The notes under the pieces were generated by a model. It was not told the DNA's origin. It did no database searches and saw only the letters and a list, made by a program, of their open reading frames with translations. Shown in pieces: positions 56,916 to 64,000 of a stretch of DNA of 64,000 bases (within the stretch, counting starts at the first letter, position 1; every line of letters begins with the position of its first letter). Source of the stretch: Mycolicibacter heraklionensis (lineage in GTDB: Bacteria > Actinomycetota > Actinomycetes > Mycobacteriales > Mycobacteriaceae); contig NZ_LDPO01000010.1 in the NCBI RefSeq assembly GCF_001021505.1, positions 102,135 to 166,134 of the forward strand. Direction: 5' to 3'. Position numbers and translations under genes: made by a program.

Positions 56916-57680
56916 CTAAACGGCGGACCAGCCACCGTCGATCGACAGCGTCGCGCCATGAATATTGGCGGCGTCGTCGCTGGCAAGAAACACCACGGCG
57001 GCCGCAACCTCGGCCACGGTGCTCATCCGCCGCGACGGAATCCGGGCCAGCACCGGCGCCACGTGCTGTTCGAACTCCGCGTTGCGTTCGGTCCGGATCG
57101 GTCCGGGGGCAACGGTATTGACGCGCACGCCGGAGGGGCCGTATTCGTCGGCCCACGACTTGGTCAGCGAGTGGACGGTCGACTTGGTCGCGCTGTACAG
57201 CGCCGAATTCGCCGAGCCGATCAGCCCGCTGATCGAACCGACGTTGACGATCACGCCGCTGCCGCGCTGTGCCATGGCGGGCGCGAGCGCGCCGGTCAGC
57301 AGGAACGGGGCGAACACGTTGATCGCGAACGCGTCGCGAATCTGGTCCTCGGGGACCTCCGCGGTGGGCGTCGGTATCAGGATCATGGCCGCGTTGTTGA
57401 CCAGGATGTCGATCGGACCACCCGCGGCAGCGGTCGCCTCGGCGGCCAATCGGGTGACCTCGGCCCCGCCGGCGCCCAGATCGGCGCCGAGGAACAGCGC
57501 CCTACCGCCCGCTGACTCGATGCGTTTCACCACGTCGTCGCCGCGTTTGCGATCGCGCCCGCTGACCAGGACCGACGCGCCGGCCTCCGCCAGCGCGGTG
57601 GCGATGCCGGCCCCCAGCCCGGCGGTGGACCCGGTGATCAATGCTGTGCGGCCTGCCAGCCGCGTACTGTTTGGACTCAT
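56916..57680 (-). CDS. short-chain dehydrogenase/reductase beside a TetR gene
   Basis: A 254-residue SDR of the FabG-like type: cofactor TGSTAGLG, NNAA, active-site YSATK with upstream SGL serine region, and a typical IDGGWSAV end. Its ATG (57680-57678) overlaps the ATG of the divergent TetR gene by two bases, within a perfect palindrome. The substrate is unknown. It is 56 bp from gpsA. Confidence 0.9.
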   Translation of the reverse strand: MSPNSTRLAGRTALITGSTAGLGAGIATALAEAGASVLVSGRDRKRGDDVVKRIESAGGRALFLGADLGAGGAEVTRLAAEATAAAGGPIDILVNNAAMILIPTPTAEVPEDQIRDAFAINVFAPFLLTGALAPAMAQRGSGVIVNVGSISGLIGSANSALYSATKSTVHSLTKSWADEYGPSGVRVNTVAPGPIRTERNAEFEQHVAPVLARIPSRRMSTVAEVAAAVVFLASDDAANIHGATLSIDGGWSAV

Positions 57681-57722
57681 GAGTCCAGATAGTTCACCTA
57701 TCAAATTGGACCCGCAAGTCCA
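57672..57722. promoter_or_regulatory. paired TetR operators covering both divergent start codons
   Basis: TGGACTCATGAGTCCA (57672-57687) is a perfect 16-bp palindrome containing the start codons of both divergent genes. A second site with the same half-sites, TGGAC-N6-GTCCA (57707-57722), lies inside the first codons of the TetR gene, centres 35 bp apart. Both are probable TetR sites. TACTGT at 57665-57670 is a candidate -10 eight bases before the TetR ATG, which would give a leaderless message. Confidence 0.8.
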
Positions 57723-58311
57723 AAAATTGACCAGCAAGGGCGCGGCCACTCGGTGGCGGATCATCGAGGGCGCCGCCGCGGAGATCCGTGCCAGCGGAGT
57801 GTCGGCCACCACGCTCGATGACATCCGGGCGCGCACCCAGACCTCCAAGAGTCAGCTCTTCCACTACTTTCCCGGTGGCAAGGACCAGCTGCTGCTCGCC
57901 GTCGCCGAACACGAGGCCGAGTTGGTGCTGGCCGATCAGCAGCCCTACCTGGGTGAACTCACGTCCTGGGCGGCCTGGCAGCGCTGGCGCGACGCCGTGG
58001 TGGAGCGTTACCGCCGACAGGGGCAGCACTGCCCGCTGGCGGTGCTGATGTCCGAACTCGGGCGGACCACGCCGGCGGCCCAAGCCGTCACTTCGTTGCT
58101 GATCCGGCAATGGCACGCCGAGATCGCGACCGGGATCCGCGCGATGCAGCAGGGCGGCAAAATGGCGGGGCGCATCGACGCCGATTCCGCGGCAGCCGCC
58201 CTGCTGGCGGGCATCCAGGGCGGCGTCGGCATCCTGCTCGCCACCGGCGATCTCGGCTTCTTGGAGGCCGCACTGGACCGCGGCATCGCCGCGCTACGGG
58301 GTGAGGATTGA
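57679..58311 (+). CDS. TetR-family regulator divergent from the SDR
   Basis: A 210-residue TetR protein, HTH at about 40-65 (VSATTLDDIRARTQTSKSQLFHYFPGGKDQLLLAV), then a TetR_C_6-like ligand domain. ATG at 57679 sits inside the operator. It likely represses both itself and the SDR, in the manner of LfrR/AcrR-type quinone or xenobiotic sensors; the ligand is unknown. Confidence 0.9.
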   Translation: MSPDSSPIKLDPQVQKLTSKGAATRWRIIEGAAAEIRASGVSATTLDDIRARTQTSKSQLFHYFPGGKDQLLLAVAEHEAELVLADQQPYLGELTSWAAWQRWRDAVVERYRRQGQHCPLAVLMSELGRTTPAAQAVTSLLIRQWHAEIATGIRAMQQGGKMAGRIDADSAAAALLAGIQGGVGILLATGDLGFLEAALDRGIAALRGED

Positions 58312-58312
58312 C

Positions 58313-59788
58313 CTAGCCGGCCAGCGGTACCGGCTCACCGGCCCGCCCGAACACCATCGATTCGGTGATCTGATCGAACTGGAAGTCCAGGGCGTCGGCA
58401 AAGTAGTTCTGCCGCACATTCCAGGGCCGCTTGGTGCCCGACCGCGGGAGCGCGTGCGGCGCGCGCAGCACATAGCCGGCCTGGATGTCCCACGCCGACT
58501 TCTCGTCCATCGGCTGGTCGCCGAGGTGTGGGTATGCGTGGGTGTAGCCGCGAGAAGCCATGTACGCCAGCAGTTTGGCGGTGGCGCGGGCGGTGATGTC
58601 GGCGCGCAGGGTCCAGGACGCGTTGGTATAGCCGACGCACCAGAACAGGTTCGGTACGTCTTCGAGCATGTGCGCCTTGTAGACGAATCGGTCGGTGGGC
58701 TTGATCTCGGTGCCGTCCAGGCTGATTCGCACTCCGCCGAGCGCCTGCAGCTGCAGTCCGGTGGCGGTCACGATGATGTCGGCGTCCAGATGGGCCCCGG
58801 ACTGCAATGCGATGCCGGTGGCGTCGAAGTGGTCGATCCGGTCGGTGACCATCTCGACTCGCCCGGCGCTGATCTCGGTGTAGAGGTCGGCGTCGGGAAT
58901 CAGGCACAGTCGCTGGTCCCACGGTTCATACGGCGGCTTGAAGTGGGTGTCCACGGCGTAGCCCGGCGGCAGGTTCTGCACGGCCGTGCGACGCAGGATC
59001 CACTTCAGCAGCGGGGGAGTCTTGCGGGCCAAGAACCAGACATAGCCCTCGAACAGGGCCATCACGAACCGGATGATCGGGTGAGCCAACTTGCGGGGCA
59101 ACAGTTTTGCGACCACGTCAACGAAACGGCTGTACATGGTCGCCGAGATCAGATAGGTGGGGGTGCGCTGCAGCAGGGTCACGTGGCCGGAGCGCTTGGC
59201 CAGCGCCGGGACCAGTGACATCGCGGTGGCGCCGCTGCCGATCACCACCACCTTCTTGCCGGTGTAGTCCAATTCTTCGGGCCAGTGCTGGGGGTGCACC
59301 AGCGTCCCCGCGAACGTCTCGAACCCCGGGAAGTCCGGGGTATAGCCCTCGTCGTAGTTGTAGTAGCCGGAGCCGAAGAACACGAACCGGCCGCGGTAGG
59401 TCCGCTGGGTGCCGTTGTCGTCAGCCGTCACCGTCCAGGTGTCGGTTGCCGAGTCCCAGTCGGCCGCGGTGACGTGGTGGTTGAACCGGATGTGCTCGTC
59501 GATGCCGTGCTTGCGCGCGGTGTCGGTCAGGTAGTCGCGGATCTCGTCGCCGTTGGCGACTCGTTCGCGCCGGGTCCAGGGCTCATAGGGCAGGCACAGC
59601 GTGAAGATGCTGCTGTCCGAGCGCACCCCGGGGTAGCGGAACAGGTCCCACGTCCCACCGATGCGCTCACGCCGTTCCAGGATGACGTAGTTAGTGCCGG
59701 GGTTGCGTTCGGTGATGCGATAAGCCGCGCCGATACCGGAGATGCCCGCTCCGATGATGACGACGTCCACGACCTCTTCGGTAGTCAC
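58313..59788 (-). CDS. Baeyer-Villiger-type FAD monooxygenase (Rv0565c-like)
   Basis: A 491-residue flavin monooxygenase: FAD motif VVIIGAGISGIGAAYRI, the BVMO fingerprint-like region FAGTLVHPQHWPEELDYTGKKVVVIGSGATA with the NADPH motif, and a long helical C terminus. It corresponds to Rv0565c, an EthA-related monooxygenase. GTG at 59788. It converges on the TetR gene with 1 bp between stops. Confidence 0.92.
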   Translation of the reverse strand: MTTEEVVDVVIIGAGISGIGAAYRITERNPGTNYVILERRERIGGTWDLFRYPGVRSDSSIFTLCLPYEPWTRRERVANGDEIRDYLTDTARKHGIDEHIRFNHHVTAADWDSATDTWTVTADDNGTQRTYRGRFVFFGSGYYNYDEGYTPDFPGFETFAGTLVHPQHWPEELDYTGKKVVVIGSGATAMSLVPALAKRSGHVTLLQRTPTYLISATMYSRFVDVVAKLLPRKLAHPIIRFVMALFEGYVWFLARKTPPLLKWILRRTAVQNLPPGYAVDTHFKPPYEPWDQRLCLIPDADLYTEISAGRVEMVTDRIDHFDATGIALQSGAHLDADIIVTATGLQLQALGGVRISLDGTEIKPTDRFVYKAHMLEDVPNLFWCVGYTNASWTLRADITARATAKLLAYMASRGYTHAYPHLGDQPMDEKSAWDIQAGYVLRAPHALPRSGTKRPWNVRQNYFADALDFQFDQITESMVFGRAGEPVPLAG

Positions 59789-59835
59789 GATCCCCAGCCT
59801 AAGCACCGGGCGGTCGGTCGGACCAGCGGTACCGG

Positions 59836-60327
59836 TTACCGGTAATTCACGAACTGCAAGGCGACGTCCAGGTCGGCTCCCTTGAGCAGCGCGATCACGG
59901 CCTGCAGGTCGTCGCGCTTCTTCGAGGACACCCGGATCTCGTCGCCCTGGACCTGGGACTTGACGCCCTTGGGGCCGTCGTCGCGGATCAGCTTGTTGAT
60001 CTTCTTGGCGTGCTCGGCGTCGATGCCCTGCTTGAGGCTGCCGCTGACCTTGTAGGTCTTGCCTGACGGCTGCGGGTCCCCGGCGTCGAACGCCTTCATG
60101 GAGATGTCGCGGCGGATCAGTTTCTCCTTGAACACGTCGACGGCAGCCTTGACCCGCTCCTCGGTGGAGCTGACCAGCTCGATGGTTTCCTCGCCCTTCC
60201 ACGCGATGGTGGTGTCGGTGCCGCGGAAGTCGAACCGGGTGGCCAGCTCCTTGGCGGCCTGGTTCAAGGCGTTGTCGACCTCCTGCCGGTCGACCTTGCT
60301 GACGATGTCGAACGATGAGTCCGCCAC
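59836..60327 (-). CDS. yajQ: YajQ-family nucleotide-binding protein
   Basis: A 163-residue YajQ/DUF520 protein: [20 protein letters not shown] at the start, [11 protein letters not shown], and KVQG-type ending [19 protein letters not shown]. Homologues bind nucleotides or cyclic di-GMP. GTG at 60327 is the start, with AGAGGACAGG upstream. Corresponds to Rv0566c. Last core gene before the tRNA. Confidence 0.93.
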   Translation of the reverse strand: MADSSFDIVSKVDRQEVDNALNQAAKELATRFDFRGTDTTIAWKGEETIELVSSTEERVKAAVDVFKEKLIRRDISMKAFDAGDPQPSGKTYKVSGSLKQGIDAEHAKKINKLIRDDGPKGVKSQVQGDEIRVSSKKRDDLQAVIALLKGADLDVALQFVNYR

Positions 60328-60406
60328 GAGACCTGTCCTCTCTTTGAGTTGTGCTGGCCGTTTGCGTCTGAGGTACATCCTCGTTGTAGTCTGCTAGGCG
60401 CACTAC

Positions 60407-60492
60407 GGCAGGTTGCCCGAGCGGCCAATGGGAGCGGACTGTAAATCCGTCGGCGGAAGCCTACACAGGTTCGAATCCTGTACCTGCCACCA
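60407..60492 (+). tRNA. tyrT: tRNA-Tyr(GUA)
   Basis: A class II tRNA with a long variable arm. The acceptor stem GGCAGGT (60407-60413) pairs with ACCTGCC (60482-60488), discriminator A at 60489 and encoded CCA at 60490-60492. The anticodon is GTA at 60441-60443, and GGTTCGAATCC forms the T arm. Its 3' end abuts an integrase gene and is the probable attachment site. Confidence 0.95.
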
Positions 60493-60495
60493 CAG

Positions 60496-60532
60496 GTCAG
60501 GGCCAATTTTCTAGCTGGCCCTGACTTTTTTT
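60496..60532 (+). terminator. Rho-independent terminator of tRNA-Tyr
   Basis: GTCAGGGCCA (60496-60505) pairs with TGGCCCTGAC (60516-60525), a perfect 10-bp stem with a 10-nt loop, followed by seven T (60526-60532). It ends transcription from the tRNA on the plus strand. The last codons and stop of the integrase on the other strand lie within it. Confidence 0.92.
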
Positions 60533-61791
60533 ATGCCCGCCCCATACCGCAGCGGTACCGCAGTGCCCTTAATCGCCTTGCCTAGTTCGTCGGCGGCACG
60601 GGTCAGGTCAGCGTCATACAGGTGGCCGTAGCGGTCCAAGGTCATCGCGGCCGTGGCGTGGCCAAGCTGCCGCTGTACCACTTTGATGTTTGCGCCGGAT
60701 GAAATGAGCAGGGGTGCGCAGGTGTGGCGTAGGTCGTGGGGGGTGATGCTGGGAAATTCGGGGGTGGTGGCTTTGCCGCGCTTGGCCCGTTCCAGGTTCC
60801 TGGCGGCGTTCGTTTCGGCCTGCATCGCCGCCACCGCCTTGTCCAACAGGTAGCGGTACTGATGGTTGGTTAGCTCCGTGCCTGCCGGGTTGGGGAACAC
60901 CAGAGCAACAGGGTCGTCCGGTAGTTCCGGCTCCAGTACGTCCCATACAGGGCCGGGAACGGCTACGTCTCGGTTCTTGCCCGTCTTGGTTTTGGTGGTC
61001 ACCATGCCGCGACCGGTAACCCTGGTGGCCGATTCCATGATGGACAACTTGCCGACGCTGACGTTGCGCCGCCGCAGCGCGGCCGCCTCACCCAATCGGA
61101 TACCGGTGTACCCGAGAACAAGCGTCAGGGTGGCGTACTGCCCCATATGGCGGGCCAGCCCGATCAGCTGGGCATGGGTCAGTGCGTGCTGTACCCGTTC
61201 GTTCTCTGTGGGTAGGTCGTGTTTGCGCTCCACTTGGGCGGCAACATTTTTGGACACTAGTCCCGACCGCTGGGCGTACTTGAAAACCGCGTGAACAAGC
61301 TGGTGGGCCTGGCGTATTCGCGATGCTGACAACGGCTTGCCGTTCTGCGAACCGTCCACCCCTAGCTCCGATAACCACTGTGATAATTCACGGTAGTCAA
61401 CATCTTTGAGGGGTACGGATTCCCAGCGCGGCAACACGAGGGTGTCGAGTAGTCCCCGATAACCCGCGAGAGTCTTTGGCTTGCGGTGAGATTTCGTTTT
61501 GTACCAGTCTTCTGCCACGGTCCCGAAGGTGACCCCAGCTTTGTCGGGACTCACGTAATCGCCGCGCACCACGTCAGCGGTCAGGGTGTTTAGGAATGCT
61601 TGGGCGTCGGGCTTGCGCTGGAATGACTTGGTTCGTTCCTTGCTGGTGTCGTCTACCCACCTCACTCGCCAGCGGGTTACCCGTTCGTAGAGGGGCGACC
61701 GTTCGGTGCGCATCGTGCCGTCGGGTTGCTTGACCCGCTTGTGCCACCTGTCGTCTATGCCAGCCCGTTGGTTCCGCTTGGTGTCGCTCAT
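60511..61791 (-). CDS. int: tyrosine-family integrase of an integrative element
   Basis: A 426-residue phage-type integrase: N-terminal arm-binding/SAM-like part (about 30-170), then the catalytic domain with R232 (GYTGIRLGE), H352-x-x-R355 (PHDLRHT), H378 (LGHAT) and Y388 (LDRYGHL). ATG at 61791. Its 3' end is 18 bp from tRNA-Tyr, the usual layout of an element integrated into a tRNA 3' end. The gene looks intact, so the element could be active if the other end is present. Confidence 0.95.
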   Translation of the reverse strand: MSDTKRNQRAGIDDRWHKRVKQPDGTMRTERSPLYERVTRWRVRWVDDTSKERTKSFQRKPDAQAFLNTLTADVVRGDYVSPDKAGVTFGTVAEDWYKTKSHRKPKTLAGYRGLLDTLVLPRWESVPLKDVDYRELSQWLSELGVDGSQNGKPLSASRIRQAHQLVHAVFKYAQRSGLVSKNVAAQVERKHDLPTENERVQHALTHAQLIGLARHMGQYATLTLVLGYTGIRLGEAAALRRRNVSVGKLSIMESATRVTGRGMVTTKTKTGKNRDVAVPGPVWDVLEPELPDDPVALVFPNPAGTELTNHQYRYLLDKAVAAMQAETNAARNLERAKRGKATTPEFPSITPHDLRHTCAPLLISSGANIKVVQRQLGHATAAMTLDRYGHLYDADLTRAADELGKAIKGTAVPLRYGAGIKKVRAS

Positions 61792-61888
61792 ACCGCAGTA
61801 ATCCGTCAGATGGTGTTGTGGACGGGATAATCCAGCTAGGAATGCGGTTGCGGGCGTCCGTCCGACCCTCCCCCTCTTGGGGTCTGTT

Positions 61889-62089
61889 TCAATCCAACTC
61901 GACGTGTGCCGGGATGATTTCCATGGTCCCTATGTCCACGACGTAGATTTCCCCGGTGTCGAGGTTAGTGATGTGCCAGGTTGTGGCGTTGGGGTCGTTG
62001 ACGACACGCTGGTGTGCTTGTTTGGCGATTTTGATGGGGTCGGTTTCTTCGGTGTCGAGGAAGATGCCCCAGCGGGCCATGTGGGCCAT
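61889..62089 (-). CDS. small element-borne hypothetical protein
   Basis: A 66-residue soluble protein (ARWGIFLDTEETDPIKIAKQAHQRVVNDPNATTWHITNLDTGEIYVVDI) resembling small DUF-type phage proteins with a beta-strand pattern. ATG at 62089 has AGGAGAAC 6 nt upstream. It is just upstream of the integrase and may share its transcript. Function is unknown. Confidence 0.65.
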   Translation of the reverse strand: MAHMARWGIFLDTEETDPIKIAKQAHQRVVNDPNATTWHITNLDTGEIYVVDIGTMEIIPAHVELD

Positions 62090-62530
62090 GTTGTTCTCCT
62101 GTCTTCTCCCGCCTGTTTTATTGTGGAATAGTACGGGAAGAAAACTGTATGGATGTGCGGTCTTCGCTCACTCTTTCCCTGCGGGGCTGAAATGGCTATC
62201 CAGGGCAGTCTTGCCCCCATATGGGCTAGGGCGGGCACTTGGGTTACCACACTTGCGAACGCTCCGGCTCTAGCTTGGACGTTCCGGTAAATCACCAATC
62301 GGATCGGATATGCGCGGCTGAGAGAATCTGGCGTGTACGTCGGGCCATCTCAGAGCGCGAAAACCTATCCCCGTCTGACGGTTGTCTCATCCCCGGGCGT
62401 TAGCCGTGGGCTATTCGATTTTGTCTCTATTTGAACCGTAACACGAAAAACAAGCGGGACCGAGGTTGCTCCAAAATTGGTGTTATTCTAAATGTAGATA
62501 AAACATTTTGATAAGCGAATTGGAAAACCA
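62090..62530. other. non-coding divergent region of the element
   Basis: About 440 bp with no convincing gene on either strand. It is markedly more AT-rich than the chromosome, especially 62400-62530. It separates the leftward integrase side from the rightward cargo genes, so it should hold the element's control region. Near the right end lie TATTCT (62484-62489) and an AAATGT/ACATTT dyad. Confidence 0.55.
62484..62508 (+). promoter_or_regulatory. AT-rich -10 box and dyad before the broken HTH gene
   Basis: TATTCT (62484-62489) is a possible -10, next to AAATGT-N7-ACATTT (62490-62508), a 6-bp inverted repeat. It lies 22 bp before the ATG at 62531. An autoregulatory or Lsr2-bound site is possible in this AT-rich stretch. 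Confidence 0.4.
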
Positions 62531-62796
62531 ATGGACACTTGTCCCGTCTGCGGCCGAACCGGCACGCTATCCGGCGGCGTGCTGGCGTTCGTTAAACAGA
62601 GGGCGGCGCAGTAGGCGTCCGCGATGTTGCGCAGCACTTCGGAATGTCGGGGCTTCGGGCCAGCCGCACCCTGTGCCTGTGCCACCTTGCCGACAGCGGG
62701 CACATTGTCCGGGTTAGCCGGGGTGTCTACTCCGCCGACCCGGAACTCCAGCGCCGTGCACTACTAGAACAACTTGAGCGGCTGACCCCGGCGTGA
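62531..62796 (+). pseudogene. frameshifted Zn-finger/winged-helix regulator gene
   Basis: ATG 62531 opens a frame with a CxxC knuckle (DTCPVCGRTG) and the start of a helix (GVLAFVKQRAA), ending at TAG 62612-62614. In the -1 frame, from about 62608, sequence continues as a winged helix (VGVRDVAQHFGMSGLRASRTLC, LADSGHIVRVSRGVYSADPEL) to TGA 62794-62796. Together they read as one helix-turn-helix protein of about 88 residues split by a -1 shift. The second part overlaps the next gene by GTGA. Mutation, error or programmed shift cannot be told apart here. Confidence 0.65.
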
Positions 62797-63182
62797 TTGC
62801 GCCGCCCGCCGCTGAACAGACCGGGGATGACTGCCCCCGGTGCCGTCCCTGGGGCCGGTGCCGCCGTTGCCGCGAAGCCGTTGAGCTGGAAGCCCCGCAA
62901 AATCTGGATCGAAGACAACAATTGACCGCCTTGTTACAGCCCGACCCCAACAGTTTGGCCGTTTCACTGAATCCCCGGTATTGGGACGCCGACGTGGTTT
63001 CGGTTCAGTTCACCGATCCTGCTCACGGCGTGATACTGGTCGCGTTGAGTGCCGAGTTGGCCGAGCACTTGGCGGCCCTGCTAGCGACGGCGCTCCATTC
63101 CCCGCGTATCCATGCCGCCGCGGGTCAAGTGCGGGCGGTCCAGCGGGACCGACGTCAGATTTCGCGCCGCCACACTGACTAA
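62793..63182 (+). CDS. element-borne hypothetical protein
   Basis: A 129-residue protein with a cysteine-rich N terminus (DCPRCRPWGRCRRCREA) that may bind zinc, then a soluble part (SVQFTDPAHGVILVALSAELAEHLAALLATAL). GTG at 62793 overlaps the stop of the frameshifted upstream gene, suggesting coupling. No family is recognised. Confidence 0.65.
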   Translation: MIAPPAAEQTGDDCPRCRPWGRCRRCREAVELEAPQNLDRRQQLTALLQPDPNSLAVSLNPRYWDADVVSVQFTDPAHGVILVALSAELAEHLAALLATALHSPRIHAAAGQVRAVQRDRRQISRRHTD

Positions 63183-63231
63183 ATGCACATTTGTCCACTT
63201 CGCAGGCACTTAAGTGGCTAAGGTGCGGCCC

Positions 63232-63792
63232 ATGAGCGAGCCAGTCGACGCCACCGCCCCCGCTGGAGACATGGAAACCAACTACATACCACCCAAACCA
63301 GAATCCGAATCGCTAGCCGCATGGGAACTAGCCGATCAACCCGACTACACCCCACCCAATAGGCTCAAAGAAATCCTCATCCCAGCGATTGTTGCCACCG
63401 CCGTAGGCGCCGGAGCCATGTACGCGGCCCTCCAAGTCACCACCGGCCCGCCGACCACACAAACCATCACCGTCGAAAAACTCGTCACCGCCCCCGCACC
63501 GGAATCCGAAGACGACCTCTACTCAAGCCGACTAGCCGAAAAAGGCATAGGCGACCGCGGCGTCGAAGCCACAATGCACATCTTCCGCGGATACGGCCAC
63601 CAAATCTGCTACGCCCTCGCACCGCCGGCGCCGCAGCAATATGATGCAGTCGTCAACGCCACCCTCGCCGCGCAGGTCGAACTGCGGAAGGTCGCCGGCT
63701 ACGACATCCCCACCTTCACCCACGAAGACGCCAGCAACATGGTGAACGTGGCTTTGGATACTTACTGCCCAAACCTACGGCCAATACCGTAA
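63232..63792 (+). CDS. single-TM protein with C-terminal DUF732 domain
   Basis: A 186-residue protein: a hydrophilic cytoplasmic start, one membrane helix (about 49-70, LIPAIVATAVGAGAMYAALQV) and a C-terminal DUF732 domain (DDLYSSRLAEKGIGDRG, GHQICYAL, ASNMVNVALDTYCPN). DUF732 is typical of exported mycobacterial proteins and is also carried on mycobacterial elements. ATG 63232 has AAGGTG about 6 nt upstream; GTG 63214 is an alternative. Function is unknown. Confidence 0.82.
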   Translation: MSEPVDATAPAGDMETNYIPPKPESESLAAWELADQPDYTPPNRLKEILIPAIVATAVGAGAMYAALQVTTGPPTTQTITVEKLVTAPAPESEDDLYSSRLAEKGIGDRGVEATMHIFRGYGHQICYALAPPAPQQYDAVVNATLAAQVELRKVAGYDIPTFTHEDASNMVNVALDTYCPNLRPIP

Positions 63793-63800
63793 GTCGGCAC

Positions 63801-64000
63801 ATGACGGCAGGAATCCCGAGGCCGTGCATTGGCTGCGGCACCCCGAAAGTTCGGACCAGGGGCCGTCGCCGCTTATCAGTGCCTGGTGCCACCCCCGAAC
63901 ACTCGACAACCTGCCGCTCAAGGGTGCATCAGCCCGTCTATCGGGTCAACAACCCGCCCCGAGTCGGCGTCGACCGGCTTCGCCGCCCCTCCCTACGCCC
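63801..64000 (+). CDS. possible gene start with zinc-knuckle motif (partial)
   Basis: ATG 63801 opens a frame running to the window end (66 codons). It begins TAGIPRPCIGCGTP, like the zinc-knuckle N terminus of phage HNH endonucleases, but the following arginine/proline-rich sequence does not look like that family. Either a partial gene or a chance frame. Confidence 0.3.
   Translation, partial: MTAGIPRPCIGCGTPKVRTRGRRRLSVPGATPEHSTTCRSRVHQPVYRVNNPPRVGVDRLRRPSLR

Noticed and set aside
58301..59218. A 305-codon plus-strand frame opposite the monooxygenase
   Set aside because: Antisense shadow of the conserved FAD enzyme; no homology or start signals.
62588..62615. A classical -1 slippery heptamer (GTTAAAC) at the HTH frameshift
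   Set aside because: The bases are not in the XXXYYYZ phase of the zero frame, so programmed slippage there is not supported; mutation is simpler.

Overview
The window is high-GC actinobacterial chromosome from a mycobacterium. The evidence is two PPE proteins, a PGRS glycine-repeat protein, a cutinase, F420-type (Ddn-like) nitroreductases, a DUF732 protein, type VII secretion (ESX) substrates, and gene order that tracks M. tuberculosis from about Rv0524 (hemL) to Rv0566c (yajQ). It is not M. tuberculosis itself: fabH, galE3 and mgtA, which I remember from the matching positions there, are missing, and several accessory blocks are inserted. Rv numbers are from memory of H37Rv, not from a search.

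Layout. 1-12.3 kb is an accessory block: a ctpV-like copper P-type ATPase with a perfect CsoR-type operator, a Tat-type esterase, an Rv0072/Rv0073-like ABC exporter, a PPE-SVP protein with a C-terminal SHOCT-like tail, a PGRS protein without a PE domain, a PPE-PPW protein, a JmjC/cupin oxygenase and two tandem Ddn-like proteins. 12.4-20.2 kb holds hemL and the System II cytochrome c maturation operon (phosphatase, thioredoxin lipoprotein, ccdA, resB, ccsA), a MinD-like ATPase and two small membrane genes. 20.2-21.75 kb is an IS110/IS1111-type element with a structured non-coding 3' end that may hold its guide (bridge/seek) RNA.

21.8-35.9 kb carries menA, MTA phosphorylase, a cutinase, the Rv0537c/Rv0538 pair, a TetR-controlled membrane gene, menE (with no normal start codon), two tandem copies of a phosphate-transporter module, a glyoxalase, an SDR and menB. 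35.9-44.3 kb is an accessory island inside the menaquinone cluster. It has an intact type VII secretion toxin-immunity cassette (WXG100 partner, 543-aa WXG-fused effector, two small downstream genes), a decayed relative (EspC-like gene, truncated ORF, candidate orphan immunity gene), an aldo/keto reductase with its TetR, an amidohydrolase and two gene fragments.

44.3-60.4 kb returns to the core order: menC, bpoC-like hydrolase, menD, Rv0556-like, menG, Rv0560c-like methyltransferase behind a consensus promoter with an embedded dyad, geranylgeranyl reductase, polyprenyl diphosphate synthase, htpX, a HicB-like cassette bounded by 17-bp inverted repeats, gpsA, an SDR/TetR pair with overlapping start codons, a Baeyer-Villiger monooxygenase and yajQ. 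At 60.4 kb an integrative element begins in the 3' end of tRNA-Tyr: tyrosine integrase, small ORFs, a frameshifted winged-helix gene and a DUF732 protein, running off the window.

Together menA, menB, menC, menD, menE and menG, with the prenyl synthase and reductase, cover most of menaquinone synthesis. The ccd/res genes supply cytochrome c for the same respiratory chain.
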